Part shown: one piece after another, positions 1 to 12,280 of the stretch
How the letters are laid out: the number at the start of each line of letters is the position of its first letter
Numbering within the stretch: position 1 is the stretch's first letter
Assembly: GCA_035079385.1 (NCBI GenBank)
Contig: JAVHKY010000024.1
Coordinates: forward strand, 1,922,001 to 1,986,000
Origin: Aspidiotus rigidus
Taxonomy: Eukaryota > Arthropoda > Insecta > Hemiptera > Diaspididae
DNA length: 64,000 nt
Reading direction: 5' to 3'
Position numbers and translations under genes: made by a program
Notes under the pieces: model-generated
Seen by the model: only the letters and a program-made list of their open reading frames with translations
Told to the model about the DNA's origin: nothing
Database searches by the model: none

Positions 1-1400
1 TATGAAGACTGGCTGGTACATACTTGAATATCTTGGAAAAGTACCTAGTTTAATTGCATGTATGGGTTCAGATTTTTGTCATTTTGGACTCTTTCGGTAG
101 CTTATTCAAGTTCATTTTTCGTGACTGTATTTATTTTTCTTTGTTCTCTGCTTATCACGTGGTCGATTTTTCTTGCATACGATTTTTTTTTAATTTTACT
201 GCTTCCGTCTCGTTTGTTTCATTTATTCTGCTCTCACTAGTTTGCCGTTCTGAGTTGTGATTCTAGAAAAAGGAAGTAAAAGAGGGTAAGGTGTAATCCT
301 TTTTCGCTTGTACGGAAATGAGTAAAGTTCCCTGCCAGTTTTAGTCCAGCCCTGAGCGGAGGTTTCCAATCAACCATGTCGGCTCCAAATCGATTCGCTA
401 TTTTAACTAAATCTGGTTTGCACCGATTTGATCATAGCTACTTGGTCGAACATAAGGAAGATGGTTCTCAATATACTAGCCGCTGCGACTCGGCCTGCAG
501 CGCAGTTGGGTTTGTTTTATCTAGGCTTTCTCATAGTGAAATCTTTCAACTCAGTTTTTCGCCAATTCCCCTTTGTTCCGAATTTTACAAACAATACAAA
601 GAAAAGAAGCTCGACAAGATCGAGAATTCCACCTGTTTTTTTTGTAAAATAAATATCATTTTACACTTTTCTTTCAGTCGAGCTCAAACGAAAACATAAA
701 GAGGAACAAAGGATGAGACATCTTGCTTGTAGGTTTGTGTGGTCATCACATATTTTGAACTTTATCCTTTGGCCGAATGGGTCGAAGTACTTGAATACCT
801 ACAGATGATAATTCATCCGAAGGTAACAACGAGAAAACTGCTCTTCACAGTGCACTTGATCTCGCGTTGCTGCGCATGCGCTGTACAGAATAACAACTGA
901 CGCAGTCGCTTTAGTAATTCTCTATTCTCTTCACTTCTTACCATCTTTCGCTTTTAGTGATGCATACAGCGAGAGTACAAGTTTTAAGAAGAACTTTTTT
1001 CTATGGGAGGTAAAATTTTCATTTATGGTTGAAAGGGCATTTGTAAATAACTCAAATATGTGGCAAAAATTTCAAGTTGATAGTTCAAGCAGTTGTCAAG
1101 TTGTAAGGGGACAAACAAACTGACTAACAAACTTTTTGCTTTACACGTATATATTCTGATCAACACGCATTCTGTCTGGGAATAGGAAAGCAACCAAACG
1201 CACAGAACGTTCTGAGGTTGATTTAAAGTCAATTAGCATACATTTTTAAACTAAAAATTGATTGTTAATCGACGCATCAGAGATTTTAAATCGATAGAGA
1301 AATATTGAAAAGTTGACTCAAAATTGACCCAAAATTATTGTGGCATATGAATCAAAATGCGTGGAGTCCAGAGTTGGAAAGTTGGAACGTAAAACTTAAG
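1..1400. other. no gene recognised
   Basis: The short open frames here lack recognisable domains and look like chance frames in A+T-rich DNA. I see no repeat structure that I can pair with another part of the window. Confidence 0.5.
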
Positions 1401-1401
1401 C

Positions 1402-1465
1402 TTCTGTAGCGACACGACTGATGATGGGGTAGTACCCAAAAGTTCTCTTGCAAGCTAACTGAGAA
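1402..1465 (+). ncRNA. hammerhead-like motif, Penelope tail copy
   Basis: The core CTGATGA at 1418-1424 is followed by a short G/C stem (GGGG...CCC) and then AAAAGT where a hammerhead ribozyme would have GAAA. The same block occurs beyond the 3' end of PLE1 (29825-29880) and reversed at 12631-12682, so this is a degenerate, detached copy of a Penelope terminal region. Penelope-like elements are known to carry hammerhead ribozymes in their terminal repeats. The damaged GAAA makes activity unlikely here. Confidence 0.4.
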
Positions 1466-1469
1466 AGTA

Positions 1470-2730
1470 GAATTGTTTCCTTGAGAATTTTTTTAGCGTC
1501 GAACTCGCTATCCCTCTTGTTGGGGATACTTTCAGAAAATTTTCAAGCGCGAGCTACCCGAGATTGATGACGTCACAGAGAGGGGGGGGGGAAGCTTGGA
1601 AAAATTTCGATTCTCGAGGCTAATATGGTGGGAGGGACGAGGGGACGCAGAGGACCTACTTTATGGAGTACCTTGAAAGGGCGTTTTGAGTCTTATGGTA
1701 TTGCATATCAGGCTCATTGAAGGAGCTGGGCCTTCCGCAGTAGTATAAGGGTCTCGCGGGTTCCCCGCTCGTCGTTGCAAAATTTGCAACGGCATCCTAC
1801 CTTTTTTTTTCGATTTTGGATTTTAGCTTTCTTTTTGCAATATGAAACTTTCGGCTCTCAATGTTTTATATTTTATCACCCAAAATTCTTCAGCTTTTAG
1901 ATTTTGGCTTCCAGCTTCCCTCCCGTACAATTTTTGACTTTCAGTATCGGAATATTTTATTTTTGGCTTTTGGTTTTTTTCTCCTGAAATTCCTTACTTT
2001 CGGCTTTTAAGTATCAGTTTTGAGCTAGCCTGCCAACCTGCTAGGGTGGACTTTTGTCAAACCCTTATCGATGTGATATTGACGTCAACGTGAGGTCGAT
2101 TTTAACGATACAGCGACGCAATTTTGACCAAGACTGAAAGAAGTGAATTCTCGGTTCTAGTAATTTTATGTGTTCGTATTCTGTATGTTATACTTGACTA
2201 ATTGAAGGACTGACTCTCTTACCTTCTCAAGGCCGCTTGTACTCTAGTGGTCAAGTCAACTTAAACTTTGTTCATTTGTACCAACCCACTTAATCATAGT
2301 TTGACCACGCATATTACGAGCTAAATCAGGTTTAACTCAACTGTACGATTTTGACTAGTTAACTTAAACCCATTGTTAGCTTTTTAAACTCGGTTTAATT
2401 TTTGGTAGAAGCGGCCCTCAGGATAGTGAAGTCATTAAACTTTAGTTTATGCTTTGAAGTTTCTCGCTGAATTTATCTGTTCAACTTTGGCTTTTTGGTT
2501 CTATCATTAGCCATTAAGCCCTTGGCTATCGGCCTAATTTTTCAACAGTGTAGCTTGGTAAATATTCAAACTTTTGCTGAGGAGCGTAATAAATTAGCTT
2601 CGAACCCATTCCGTAGCAATACAAATTGACTCCAAAAAATAATATAATTCTTGAGCGCTATAAAACGGTTCCGGAGCGGTTCTGAGTCTAAAACTTTAAT
2701 TTTTAAAAAAGAGCCGTTGCGGATGCGTTG
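1470..2730. other. no gene recognised
   Basis: Low-complexity, T-rich tracts (around 1800-1990) and a G run near 1583-1592. Short phrases such as gacttggaaaaatttcga and pieces resembling tcctatcatatatagctc recur elsewhere in the window, so part of this is decayed dispersed repeat. Confidence 0.45.
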
Positions 2731-2737
2731 TAAAACT

Positions 2738-3060
2738 ATTTTCCCGTCGACCGAGTATGCCTAAGCTGTTTTATTGGTTGTTTTAGGCCCATCGGAGAGG
2801 CAAAGTGTGTAGTGAGAATATTCGAGAAGTAGATTCCTGATGTGCTGGGTATAAACAAATTGGTCGGATTTGGGGATTTTTGTGAGATCGAGACGTTGAG
2901 GGAGAGTCCAGTTTTTGGTTCTCTAATGAAGAAGTCTAAGAATGCGGGTTGCATGGAATTTTCATCAGCATTGCTAGTGTGAAATTGCTGAAATTCAAAA
3001 CATGCGACCCACTTTGTCAGCTGGTCGATAGCGTCTTCATTACCTTCATTAATCGAGGCA
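2738..3060 (-). pseudogene. reverse-transcriptase remnant, possibly Penelope-like
   Basis: On the minus strand a short frame reads AFLDFFIREPKTGLSL and then a degenerate S-I-S-Q-K-S block. In Penelope-type and related reverse transcriptases the segment after the catalytic YVDD region reads like PFLDVLI..., then SVYRKPTHT. Residues upstream (ending in QQFHTSNADENSM) fit the expected spacing. No catalytic motif survives. The call rests on one weak motif and could be wrong. Confidence 0.35.
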
Positions 3061-3079
3061 AACAGGGAGCCTGTTTTAT

Positions 3080-3768
3080 ACTCGTATAGGGGTTTCTTTG
3101 TTCATACTTTTTTCTAAATAAAAATAAAACTTTGTTCTTCACCCCCTTGGGAGTTTAAGCTCGAAAGTTTTTTCGAAGTATCTCCCTATCGAATACAGCT
3201 CAATGTTAGAATTCTTGCGAACCTGATAGTCGACATTTTTCCAAGTTTCTTTCCCATCATGTATTGCTTGGAAGTACAAACTTTTCAATTCCTTCCTACC
3301 ATATAGAGCTGGAAGGCCGAAATTTTAACAGGAACCTGTTTTATCGGGGTTTTTTCAGAGAAAATGTCCACCACCCGCCTTCCACAGACGGCCGGCAACC
3401 TTGAAATCGTATCATGAGGTCGACATTTTTCCAAGTCCCCCTCCTATCATATAAATATAGTTCCAAAGTCCGGGTCTGTGACGTCACAATTTGATTACGT
3501 CATAGGTCAGTTTTCTCAAGTCTCGATTCTCTCATATCATGTGAGTTTCCAAGTCCCCTCCTCTCATATATGTTCATATCTCACGTGCTCCATGAAACAG
3601 TTTCCCTGCTAACCCTCGTTTATCTCCGTTGAAGACCCCTGAGTTTTCTATAGTTCTCTTTTCCCACCAGTCGAAACTTTTCAAGTCACTTCCAACCATA
3701 TTATGTAGCTCGGAGGTCGACATTTTAACAGGGAATCTGTTCTATGGTTTTTTTTCGAAAACTTTTAG
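3080..3768. repeat. dispersed non-coding repeat cluster
   Basis: Several recurring phrases are stacked here: the aacagg-gaa-cctgtt type hairpin at about 3325-3350 and 3725-3745 (and an inverted variant at about 3595-3612), the phrase cctcctatcatatatagctc, and TGACGTCA-like palindromes near 3480-3505. The same phrases reappear at 14.6, 15.6, 21.7-23.1, 55.5 and 58.4 kb. The cluster looks like several fragments of one non-autonomous repeat family. Confidence 0.55.
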
Positions 3769-4345
3769 CCCAGGCAGATTAGATTTTGAAATGGAAATAA
3801 ATGCCGGCAAAGGTTTTTTTCGTGGATTATGTTCAAAATGGTCTCCTGATGAACATACTAAAAGTCCACAGCGAACAGCGAGTGGGCCCTCCCCCAAAGG
3901 GGGTCAAAGTACTACAAAAATTAGTTTTCTGAGAATAAATCGAAAACTAAGCATCAGAGAAAAAAAAGTTTCAAACAAAAGTTGTTCCTCATCAGATTTC
4001 CTGTGAATTTCACTATATGTACGTCAACTTAGCCCCAAAACTCGAGCTGAAAAGTTGGTTTGAAAGTTGAGCGATTCTCTAAAATTTTTGATTTTAGTGT
4101 TAGTGTAGTCAAATTAGACAGGTTTCGGAAGAAAAAAGAACATTGCGACATAGTAAAGGTCTGATTGCTGGAAATGGTCAAGAATGAAGTCCAAAACAAC
4201 TTACTAACTTCTCCGCGTTTTTCCTCAAGAGCATCGTTTTAATGGGGGTTGAAAACCCTTCAAAATCAGTTTTTTGTAAATATCCCGCTTAATACGCATT
4301 TTAGAGAAGAAAAGTCATCAGTCAAAAATTATTCCTCGTGAAATC
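3769..4345 (+). repeat. left inverted arm of foldback copy 1
   Basis: It pairs with 5381-5967 reversed. Landmarks are a ggccctcccccaaagggggtc block near 3890, a tract around gatgctcttg/cgcggagaag and the inner limit attattcctcgtgaaat. Confidence 0.75.
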
Positions 4346-5380
4346 CAGGCAAACTTGCTGAATTTCTTATTTTTCCAGGCGATATAGGGAATGATACCAA
4401 GAACCTTGTTATCTCTTGTTTCTTCATTTTGATAATTGCAAGTCTCATGTAGTCATTCTCCCACCGCAAAACAAGCTTCTCGGGAGATTGCCTGAAATGG
4501 CGGAGCAAGTTTGCCTGACCCAATCGACTATCAACGTGAAACCCTCATGCGACTACGCTAACTTTGACAAGGAGCGCGTTATTCTCGGATTTGTATTGCG
4601 GCGGTCTTCTTCAATTTGTGGGAGCACACAACAATAACAAGCTTCTTGGTGACATTCCTTCCATTGCTTGAAACAATTCCACACGTTAGCCCACTTCAAT
4701 TGTACTCGGGTCGAAGTCAAAATTTCACCGCGAGTCCACAACAGAGGACCACATCCATTCCCACCATTGCTTGAAACAACCAGAATGGAAAACTTGAGAG
4801 CATAATACAGCAGAAACGTAGCACACGAAATTCAGCCTGTTTTCAGTCCGAACATGAAGCGCAAACATGTTGGCCTGGCTTGGCATACAGCCCCCCCATA
4901 AGGTTGGAGGGGGAAGAAGACCAGCACGAAAGGAAAACTCTACGGCACAACCCAGTAAAACGAATCCACCCACTCCAACTAGAACAATCGAAATGGAGGA
5001 AGGGCTCGCATGTTTCCAGCCCCCCATTCAGCTTTTTACATATCATACATGCATAAGAAACGATTTTCAAAATGTCTGTCATGTATGGAAAACTTTATTT
5101 TCATGTATGATAGGCAGTTGATTATACCTTTCTCAAAATAATATCGTGCAGCAAATTCCCTGTGACAATTAATTAAAACTAATAAAATTAGTATGCGTTT
5201 CATCGTATGTACTATAGCGACGTATTAACGTTTCCTTCCCGTGTAACCACCGCGCAACGACGTCATCTTTCGGCAAGGAGCGCGTTATTCACGGGTTTGC
5301 ATGGCGAAGGGCCAATTTCCATGAATTTTTGAGCTAACTATCACGTGTAGGTTAGAAATGAAATACGTAATCCGATAGGA

Positions 5381-5967
5381 AATTTCACGAGGAATAATTT
5401 TTGACTGATGACTTTTTTCTCTAAAATGCATATTAAGCGGGATATTTAGAAAAACACTGATTTTGAGGGTGTTTCAACCCCCATAAAAAAGATGCTCCTG
5501 TTGAAAAAACGCGGAGAAGTTAGTATGTTGTTTTGGACCTCATTCTTGACCATTTCCAGCAATCGGACCTTCACTATGTCGCAATGTCCTTTTCTTTTCC
5601 GAAACCTGTAAATTTGACTACACTAACACTAAAATCAAAAATTTTAGAAAATCGCTCAACTTTCAAACCAACTTTTCAGCTCGAGTTTTTGGGCTAAGTT
5701 GACGTACATATAGTGAAATTTATAGGAAATTTAATGAGGAACAGCTTTTGTTTGAAACTTTTTTTTGCCTGATGCTTAGTTTTCGATTTATCCTCAGAGA
5801 ACTAATTGTTGTAGTACTTTGACCCCCTTTGGGGGAGGGCCCGCTCTCTGATCGCTGTGGACTTTTAGTATATCCATCAGGAGACCATTTTAAACATAAT
5901 CCACGAAAAAAACCTTTGCCGGCATTTATTTCCAGTTATTCTTATTTTTGAGCCTAATCTTCCTGGG
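5381..5967 (-). repeat. right inverted arm of foldback copy 1
   Basis: Reverse-complement partner of 3769-4345, with scattered substitutions and small indels, indicating an old insertion. Confidence 0.75.
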
Positions 5968-5989
5968 TTATTTGCCGTACGCCGTGTGC

Positions 5990-8890
5990 TGTGTTACGTC
6001 CGGCAAAAACTGACCTACCGCAGTAGTAAAAAATTGGTTCTTGGAAAATTAGACTTTTTGGGGGACTTGAAAAAAATGTCGACTTTCTATCTGATGGAAT
6101 CGGGACTGGGGCGAATTTCGACTCTCGTGCCATAATATGTGATAGAAAGGAGACTTATAAAAATTTAGACTCCCGACCTTTAATATATTGTAGGAGGAGA
6201 ACTTGGAAATAAATTTCGAGTTTCAAGCTATAGTGTGAGGACTTGCAAAAATTAAATAAAGATTAATCTTTGTTCCTCACTACCTTGGGAGTTTAAGCTC
6301 GAAAGCCCAAATTTTTGAGAGGTCCTCCTATCAGATATAGCTGGAAAAATTCCAAGTCTCACGTATTTTTGGACGGTGCCCAGCCTTTTTTTTTTTTTTT
6401 TTCAAATGACCCCCTCCAAGAAAACAGGTTTCCTGTTAAAATCAAGAAGTGAATTTCGTAAAGATTGGGTCTTCAAAAAGAGCTGTCGCAGAGAATTACC
6501 TCGAGCTGTATACAGTTGAATTCGCATCATCTCTTTTTTCCGTTTCTGCATTAGTGGGAATGATAATTTCCGTGTTAAACTTCTTTCCTCATGTAATTGT
6601 TGATCTTTCTGGGGCGCAGTAATTGAGAGGAAAACTCAAACCATGCTATTGTCAGAATTATAACTTGAAGACTCCGATCCTCCCATTTTAATCTTTGTAA
6701 AAAAACTCACATTCGTCCTTGCGGATAGAGAAAGTGAATTAATTTTGTGAGAAGAAAATTCAAAATTTTACAAATGACATTCAATTTTTTCAAATACGCT
6801 TATAGATTCTTATTTAAATATTACGTATCATACCGTATCTCACTCGATACGCGCGTGTGTTCGAATTAAAATTAAATTCATTCCAAATTGACTTTTCGAT
6901 TTTTCAAAACTGCATGATTGTACTCGTATTATGATCCGTTCGTTCTCAATTAATCTAGCCTAGTCTGTTCTAAACCAGTATCAGCTTGATCGACCGACTC
7001 ACCGTTGACTCATCTTTACACGAAAAATTTTCTACTACCTACTTATTTACCGTGTCGACCTTCTTACTACTATAGGACTTAATTAGTACAAAGCCTATAC
7101 ACGCGTCTACATATTATGAAATACCTACAAATAAACATTTCGCGCGGCAATATTCCTTATATCCATTTTGCATCCCTGTCCTTTCTTCATTTTGGGCTCG
7201 CTGATGGATATCGTTGTACTTCGTGCGTGAAATACGTACATCGAAAAATACATAAATTTTCGTCTTATAATCTTTATCGTAATCTTGTCAGCGCTGACGA
7301 TGCTCGTACGTGTATGTTTATGAGCGAGCATAGTAAAGCTAATAAATAATAATGATTGAAGTTACCAGTAGACAATTTTTTGACCAATTTTATGCGGATT
7401 ACGTCGTAAATTAATTCCATCAGTGTACAGTTTGATTGCCCCTTTGACGTGTACCTTCGGATACCTACCTAAATCGTTCGCGGACACCTATTAGACCATA
7501 ATAAATTTGGTCCAGAATGTTGCCTGCGTTGCGATCCTCTTTCTCGACATTGTGGGCCGATTGAAGCTTAAATACAGAGAGTGGCCCTGATTGAAATTCC
7601 GTTTTCTCACGAGGCATCGTCAGAATGACAGACGTGAATTGAAAATATAGACCTTCGGTCACGAAATTATATAACTACGCGAAAAAATTTTCTGCGTAAA
7701 ATTTTCGTTATTAGTACCTAGATACGAGAATGTAATAAGAGTCCAATAAAATGAGAGAATTGTTGCTAAATAATTTACATAGTTTCGAGTCATCTTCTCA
7801 GATTTCCCCAGTTTTGGTATTATTCCCCTTCTTTGGTAGTGGTAGTAGTAGTAGTGTGATGTGCATAAAATTCAGATACGTATACGTACGTCATGTGTTA
7901 CGCGTACTTCAAGGTACACTTGCGATTTGAAACGTAATACTTTTCTCATACTGTTTGTAGATTTGCAGGCTCATAATCGAAGTATTGACCGATACAACAG
8001 CCTAAAGGCCGAGTAATGTACATGATCATCGTGTTCAGTTTCCGCGTGCGATATCGCGAGATAGGCTCGTCAATAACCGCTGACTAAATATCCGGTTATT
8101 GTTTTCATTTTTGGTTGTACCCATCTTTAGCAAAACTACACGGTTCAAATGATTGGAAACTAGTCCTAGTGGTATCTTATGTCATACTTGGCAGTGTAAA
8201 CTTGACATGAGGGGCAAAATTATCAAATTTCTACGAGGCTCTTCTAGGCCTATTGTGGCGTATCAATCCGTGATAACAAAGCAACTTGTTTTTTGTTACG
8301 CTATACTGTTATTAGCAGAGAGTACCCTCGTTCTTGTATTTCCTACAATGTCGCTTAAATTTTTTATGATGCGATTGTAAAACATAGATCATTGTGTGAG
8401 TGAGAACAACTCGCAGCTCACATTGTGGAAACCCTTTCACCAATTACGTGGATTGTGGCGAGCCGGGAACAGAGGTACTTCAAATTCGATTTCAATAATC
8501 GATTGAGGTAGATTGGATATAGGATAGTCAAAACTTTTTCCAAAACTACTTTTGTTTATATCGCTCGGAACTCAGTAATTCTCGACATTCCTAAACTTGG
8601 TCGAACGCTCTGTTCCCGATGGAGGATTCATTCATATTCCAGAAATTGACTGATGTTGAACATAGCATCAATATTTTGCAGGATGGAACCCCGCTCTGCT
8701 CGATAGTCAGAATTTTTCCCAATTCTGCTCTTATATGAACACAAAGACGGAATTTTCTCTATTCTCCTTCTTAATATTTACAGCACGAATAATCGAAAAT
8801 TTTCCAAGTTCATATCGCCCCCTCTTGTGTATCCATGGCTCAAAGGACGAAATTCTTCTCTCATCTCGAAAATTTTCTGTACATCCAATA
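5990..8890. other. no gene recognised; repeat debris then unique-looking DNA
   Basis: From 6000 to about 6480 there are fragments of the dispersed non-coding family, including an inverted aacagg-type hairpin near 6424-6440 and a T tract at about 6387-6403. From about 6500 to 8890 the DNA looks unique and A+T-rich. Short frames (for example 7116-7349 and 8153-8380) have no recognisable domain. A host regulatory or intronic role is possible but not shown. Confidence 0.45.
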
Positions 8891-10735
8891 GCCCAGGCAG
8901 ATTAGGTTTTGAAATGGAAATAAATGCCGGCAAAGGTTTTTTGCCCTGGATTATATTTAAAATGGTCTCCTGATAAACATACTAAAAGTCCACAGCGATC
9001 AGAGAGCGGGCCCTCCCCCAAAGGGGGTCAAAGTACCACAAAAATTAGTTTTCTAAGTATAAATCAAAAACTAAGCATCAGAGAAAAAAAAGTTTCAAAC
9101 AAAAGTTGTTCCTCATTAAATTTCCTATAAATTTCACCATATGTACGTCAACTTAGCCCAAAAACTCGAGCTGAAAAGTTGGTTCGAAAGTTGAGCGATT
9201 TTCTAAAATTTTTGATTTTAGTGTTAGTGTAGTCAAATTAGACAGGTTTCGGAAGAAAAAAGAACATTGCGACATAGTAAAGGTTTGATTGCTGGAAATG
9301 GTCAAGAATGAAGTCCAAAACAACTTACTAACTTCTCCGCGTTTTTTCTCAAGAGCATCGTTTTAATGGGGGTTGAAACCGCCTCAAAATCAGCTTTTTG
9401 TAAATATCCCACTTAATACGCATTTTAGAGAAGAAAGTCATCAGTCAAAAATTATTCCTCGTGAAATTTCCTATCGGACTACGTATTTCATTTCTAACCT
9501 ACACGTGATAGTTAGCTCAAAAATTCATGGAAATTGAGCCTCCGCCTTGCAAATCCGTGAATAACGCGCTCCTTGCCGAGAGATGACGTCGTTGCACGGT
9601 GGTTAAGCGCGAAGGTAACGTTAATATGGGCCGTATACTAATTTTGTGTGTGCATTTTACTCATTCAAAAACTGTGTGTGCAAAATGTAGTGTGTGCAAT
9701 TGACTTTCTCCCAAAGTTTTCCATACATGGACAGACATTTTAAAAATCGTTTCTTATGCATGTATGATATGTAAAATGCTGAATGGGGTGGCTGTAAACA
9801 TGCGAGCGATTTGAAGCTAGCAAGGCTGGCTCAAAACAGCTAATCAATATCACATCAACTGAAGCATTCAGCAAATAACAAATAGTAATCAAAATCAAAA
9901 TAGCATCTCTGAAGGTAAAAAGAAATTTCAAAATGCATCAAATCCGCATGGAAACATGCGAGCCCTTCCCCCATTTCGATTTTTCTAGTTGGAGTGGGTG
10001 GATTCGTTTGTACTGGGCTGTGCCGTAGAGTTTTCCGTTCGTGCTGGTCTTCTTCCCCCTCCAACCTTATGAGGGGCTGTATGCCAGGCCAGGCCAGGCC
10101 AGCATGTCGTGCTCCATTTTCGGACTGAAAACAGGCTGAGTTTCGTGTGCTACGTTTTTGCTTTATTATGCTCTCAAGTTTTCCATTCTGGTTGTTTCAA
10201 GCGATGGTGGGAATGGATGTGGTCTTCTGTTGTGGACTCGCGGTGAGATTTTGACTTCGACCCGCGTACAATTGAAGTGGGCTAACGTGTGGAATTGTTT
10301 CAAGCAATGGAAGGAATGTCACCAAGAAGCTTGTTATTGTTGTGTGCTCCCACAAATTCAAGAAGACCGCCGCAATACAAATCCGAGAATAACGCGCTCC
10401 TTGTCAAAGTTGGCGTGGTCGTATGAGGGTTTCACGTTCATAGTCGATTGGGTCAGGCAAACTTGCTCCGCAATTTCAGGCGATCTCCCGAGAAGCTTGT
10501 TTTGCGGTGGGAGATTGACTACATGAGTCTGGCAATTATCAAAACGAAGAAACAAGAGATAACAAGTTTCTTGGTATCATTCCCTATATCGCCTGGAACA
10601 ATAAGAAATTCAGCAAGTTTGCCTGGATTTCACGAGGGATAATTTTTGACTGATGACTTTTTTCTCTAAAATGCGTATTAAGAGGGACATTTACAAGAAA
10701 ACTGATTTTGAGGGGGTTTCAACCCCCATAAAAAA

Positions 10736-11995
10736 TTTTCTGGCATAGCCAAATAAATGAAAATCATGTTCCATGTCTTTTATATTTTATCAGTCATCAT
10801 GAAATCTTTCAGTCTAGGCTTCTACTAGGTCAAGTGTTCGTGAGATATTATTCGTTTACCCCTTTACCTATCTTGGCGACGTATAAGTCTTGTATGAGAA
10901 ATATTTTGAGGTAATTGTGGGTGTTCTATATTTTGAGGTATCAACTTTCGGTGGGGCGAACGAGCGATCCCGCAGTTGTATTGGAATGGTATGAGAAAAT
11001 TCAAGTCTTTTTTGAGAAATATGAGGTAGCGCGAACTCGCTCCGCTCGTCCGCCCCCTGTCTCGCTGTTGTATTGGAATGGTATGAGACAATTCAAGTCT
11101 AGGGGACTTGGAAAAATTTCGATTATCCAGCCATATATGATAGGAAGAGGGACTTGAAAATTTTCTAATTATCAATTATATTAATTATTTAATTATTCAA
11201 TTATTTATTTATTTATTTGATTATTTAATTATATTTATTTAATTATTCATTTATTTAATCATTTAATTATTAATTTATTAATTGATTATTTATTATTATT
11301 ACGCGGGGTGTACTCGCGAATTTCTGAATCATCCAAGGGGTAGAGATTTTCGAATTATTAATTATATTAATTATTTATTTATTTATTTATTTAATTATTT
11401 AATTATTTAATTATTTATTTATTTAATTATTTATTTATTTAATTTTTTAATTAAATAATTATTTAATTTTAATTTTTAATTAAATAATTAATTAATTATT
11501 TATTATTATTACGCGGGTGTACTCGCGAATTTCTGAATCACCCACGGGGTAGAAATTTTCTAATTATTATTTATATTATTTATTTAATTATTTAATTATT
11601 TATTTAATTATTTAATTTTTAATTAATTAATTAATTAATTAATTATTTATTATTATTACGCGGGTGTACTCGCGAATTTCTGAATCACCCGCGGGGTAGA
11701 GAGTTTCTAATTATTAATTATATTAATTATTTAATTATTTATTTAATTATTTATTTATTTATTTAATTATTTATTTATCTATTTAATTATTTAATTATTT
11801 ATTTATTTAATTATTTAATTATTTAATTCTTTAATTATTTATTTATTTATTTATTATTAATTATTATTATTACGCGGGGTGTACTCGCGAATTTCTGAAT
11901 CACCCACGGGGTAGAGATTTCTCTTGACGGGGGGGGAGGTGTACTCGCGAGTTTCAAAATCGGGGTCTGGCGAGAGAAAAGACATGGAACATGTC
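10736..11995 (+). mobile_element. Helentron-type non-autonomous element (HINE-like), copy 1
   Basis: It begins ttttctggcatagccaaat and ends gacatggaacatgtc. The end is a perfect terminal hairpin (gacatg-gaa-catgtc), and the same block occurs inverted just inside the left end (catgttccatgtctttt). The interior is minisatellite. It sits in an A tract, cleanly interrupting the foldback arm, and leaves no longer target duplication. Subterminal inverted repeats, an internal tandem array, a terminal stem-loop and insertion into an A/T run match HINE/DINE-1-type elements mobilised by Helentrons. There is no Rep/helicase gene in the window. The class is inferred; mobility is supported by the second copy at 51238-53394. 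Confidence 0.6.
11160..11900 (+). repeat. minisatellite with (ATTT)n arrays
   Basis: A block reading acgcggggtgtactcgcgaa with the following cacggggtagag phrase recurs about four times (near 11300, 11510, 11660, 11875). The copies are separated by long attt/aatt arrays of variable length. The same structure is in the second Helentron-type copy. Confidence 0.8.
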
Positions 11996-12154
11996 AAAAA
12001 GATGCTCCTGGAGAAAAACGCGGAGAAGTTAGTATGTTGTTTTGGACTTCATTCTTGACCATTTCCAGCAATCAGACCTTTACTATGTCTCAATGTTAAT
12101 TTTTTTTTCCGAAACCTGTCTAATTTGACTACACTAACACTAAAATCAAAAATT

Positions 12155-12280
12155 GTGACCCCATCTACAGAAACCCGGCTTAGTGTTCAATTACAATCAG
12201 GAGAAAAGGAATCTTTCTTCTTCGGTAAGAGATCCCTTCCTCCTGATCGATATTCATCGGGTTTCTGTACACGGGGTCAC
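12155..12280. mobile_element. 126-bp MITE with 4-bp target duplication AATT
   Basis: The ends are gtgaccccatctacagaaac and gtttctgtacacggggtcac, an inverted pair of about 23 bp. AATT stands on both sides (12151-12154 and 12281-12284). The uninterrupted sequence at 5631-5650 (aaaatcaaaaattttagaaa) shows the empty site. It is too short to code and the superfamily is unassigned. Confidence 0.75.

Larger units (their letters stand above)
3769..5967 (+). mobile_element. 2.2-kb foldback element, copy 1
   Basis: The ends are inverted copies starting cccaggcagattag on the left and ending ctaatcttcctggg on the right. The arms run 3769-4345 and 5381-5967 (about 580 bp each), with a roughly 1-kb centre. 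The frames inside the centre recur in mirror form in copy 2 (8892-12506) but resemble no protein I know, so I do not call a gene. There is no transposase, hence a non-autonomous foldback element. I cannot define a target-site duplication with confidence. Confidence 0.7.

Noticed and set aside
376..699. 107-codon plus-strand frame near the window start
   Set aside because: No domain, no homologous copy in the window, and an overlapping alternative frame of similar length; likely chance.
4725..5121. Overlapping frames of 80-100 codons on both strands in the foldback centre
   Set aside because: They recur only as mirror copies in the second foldback element, have no recognisable domain and break at different points.
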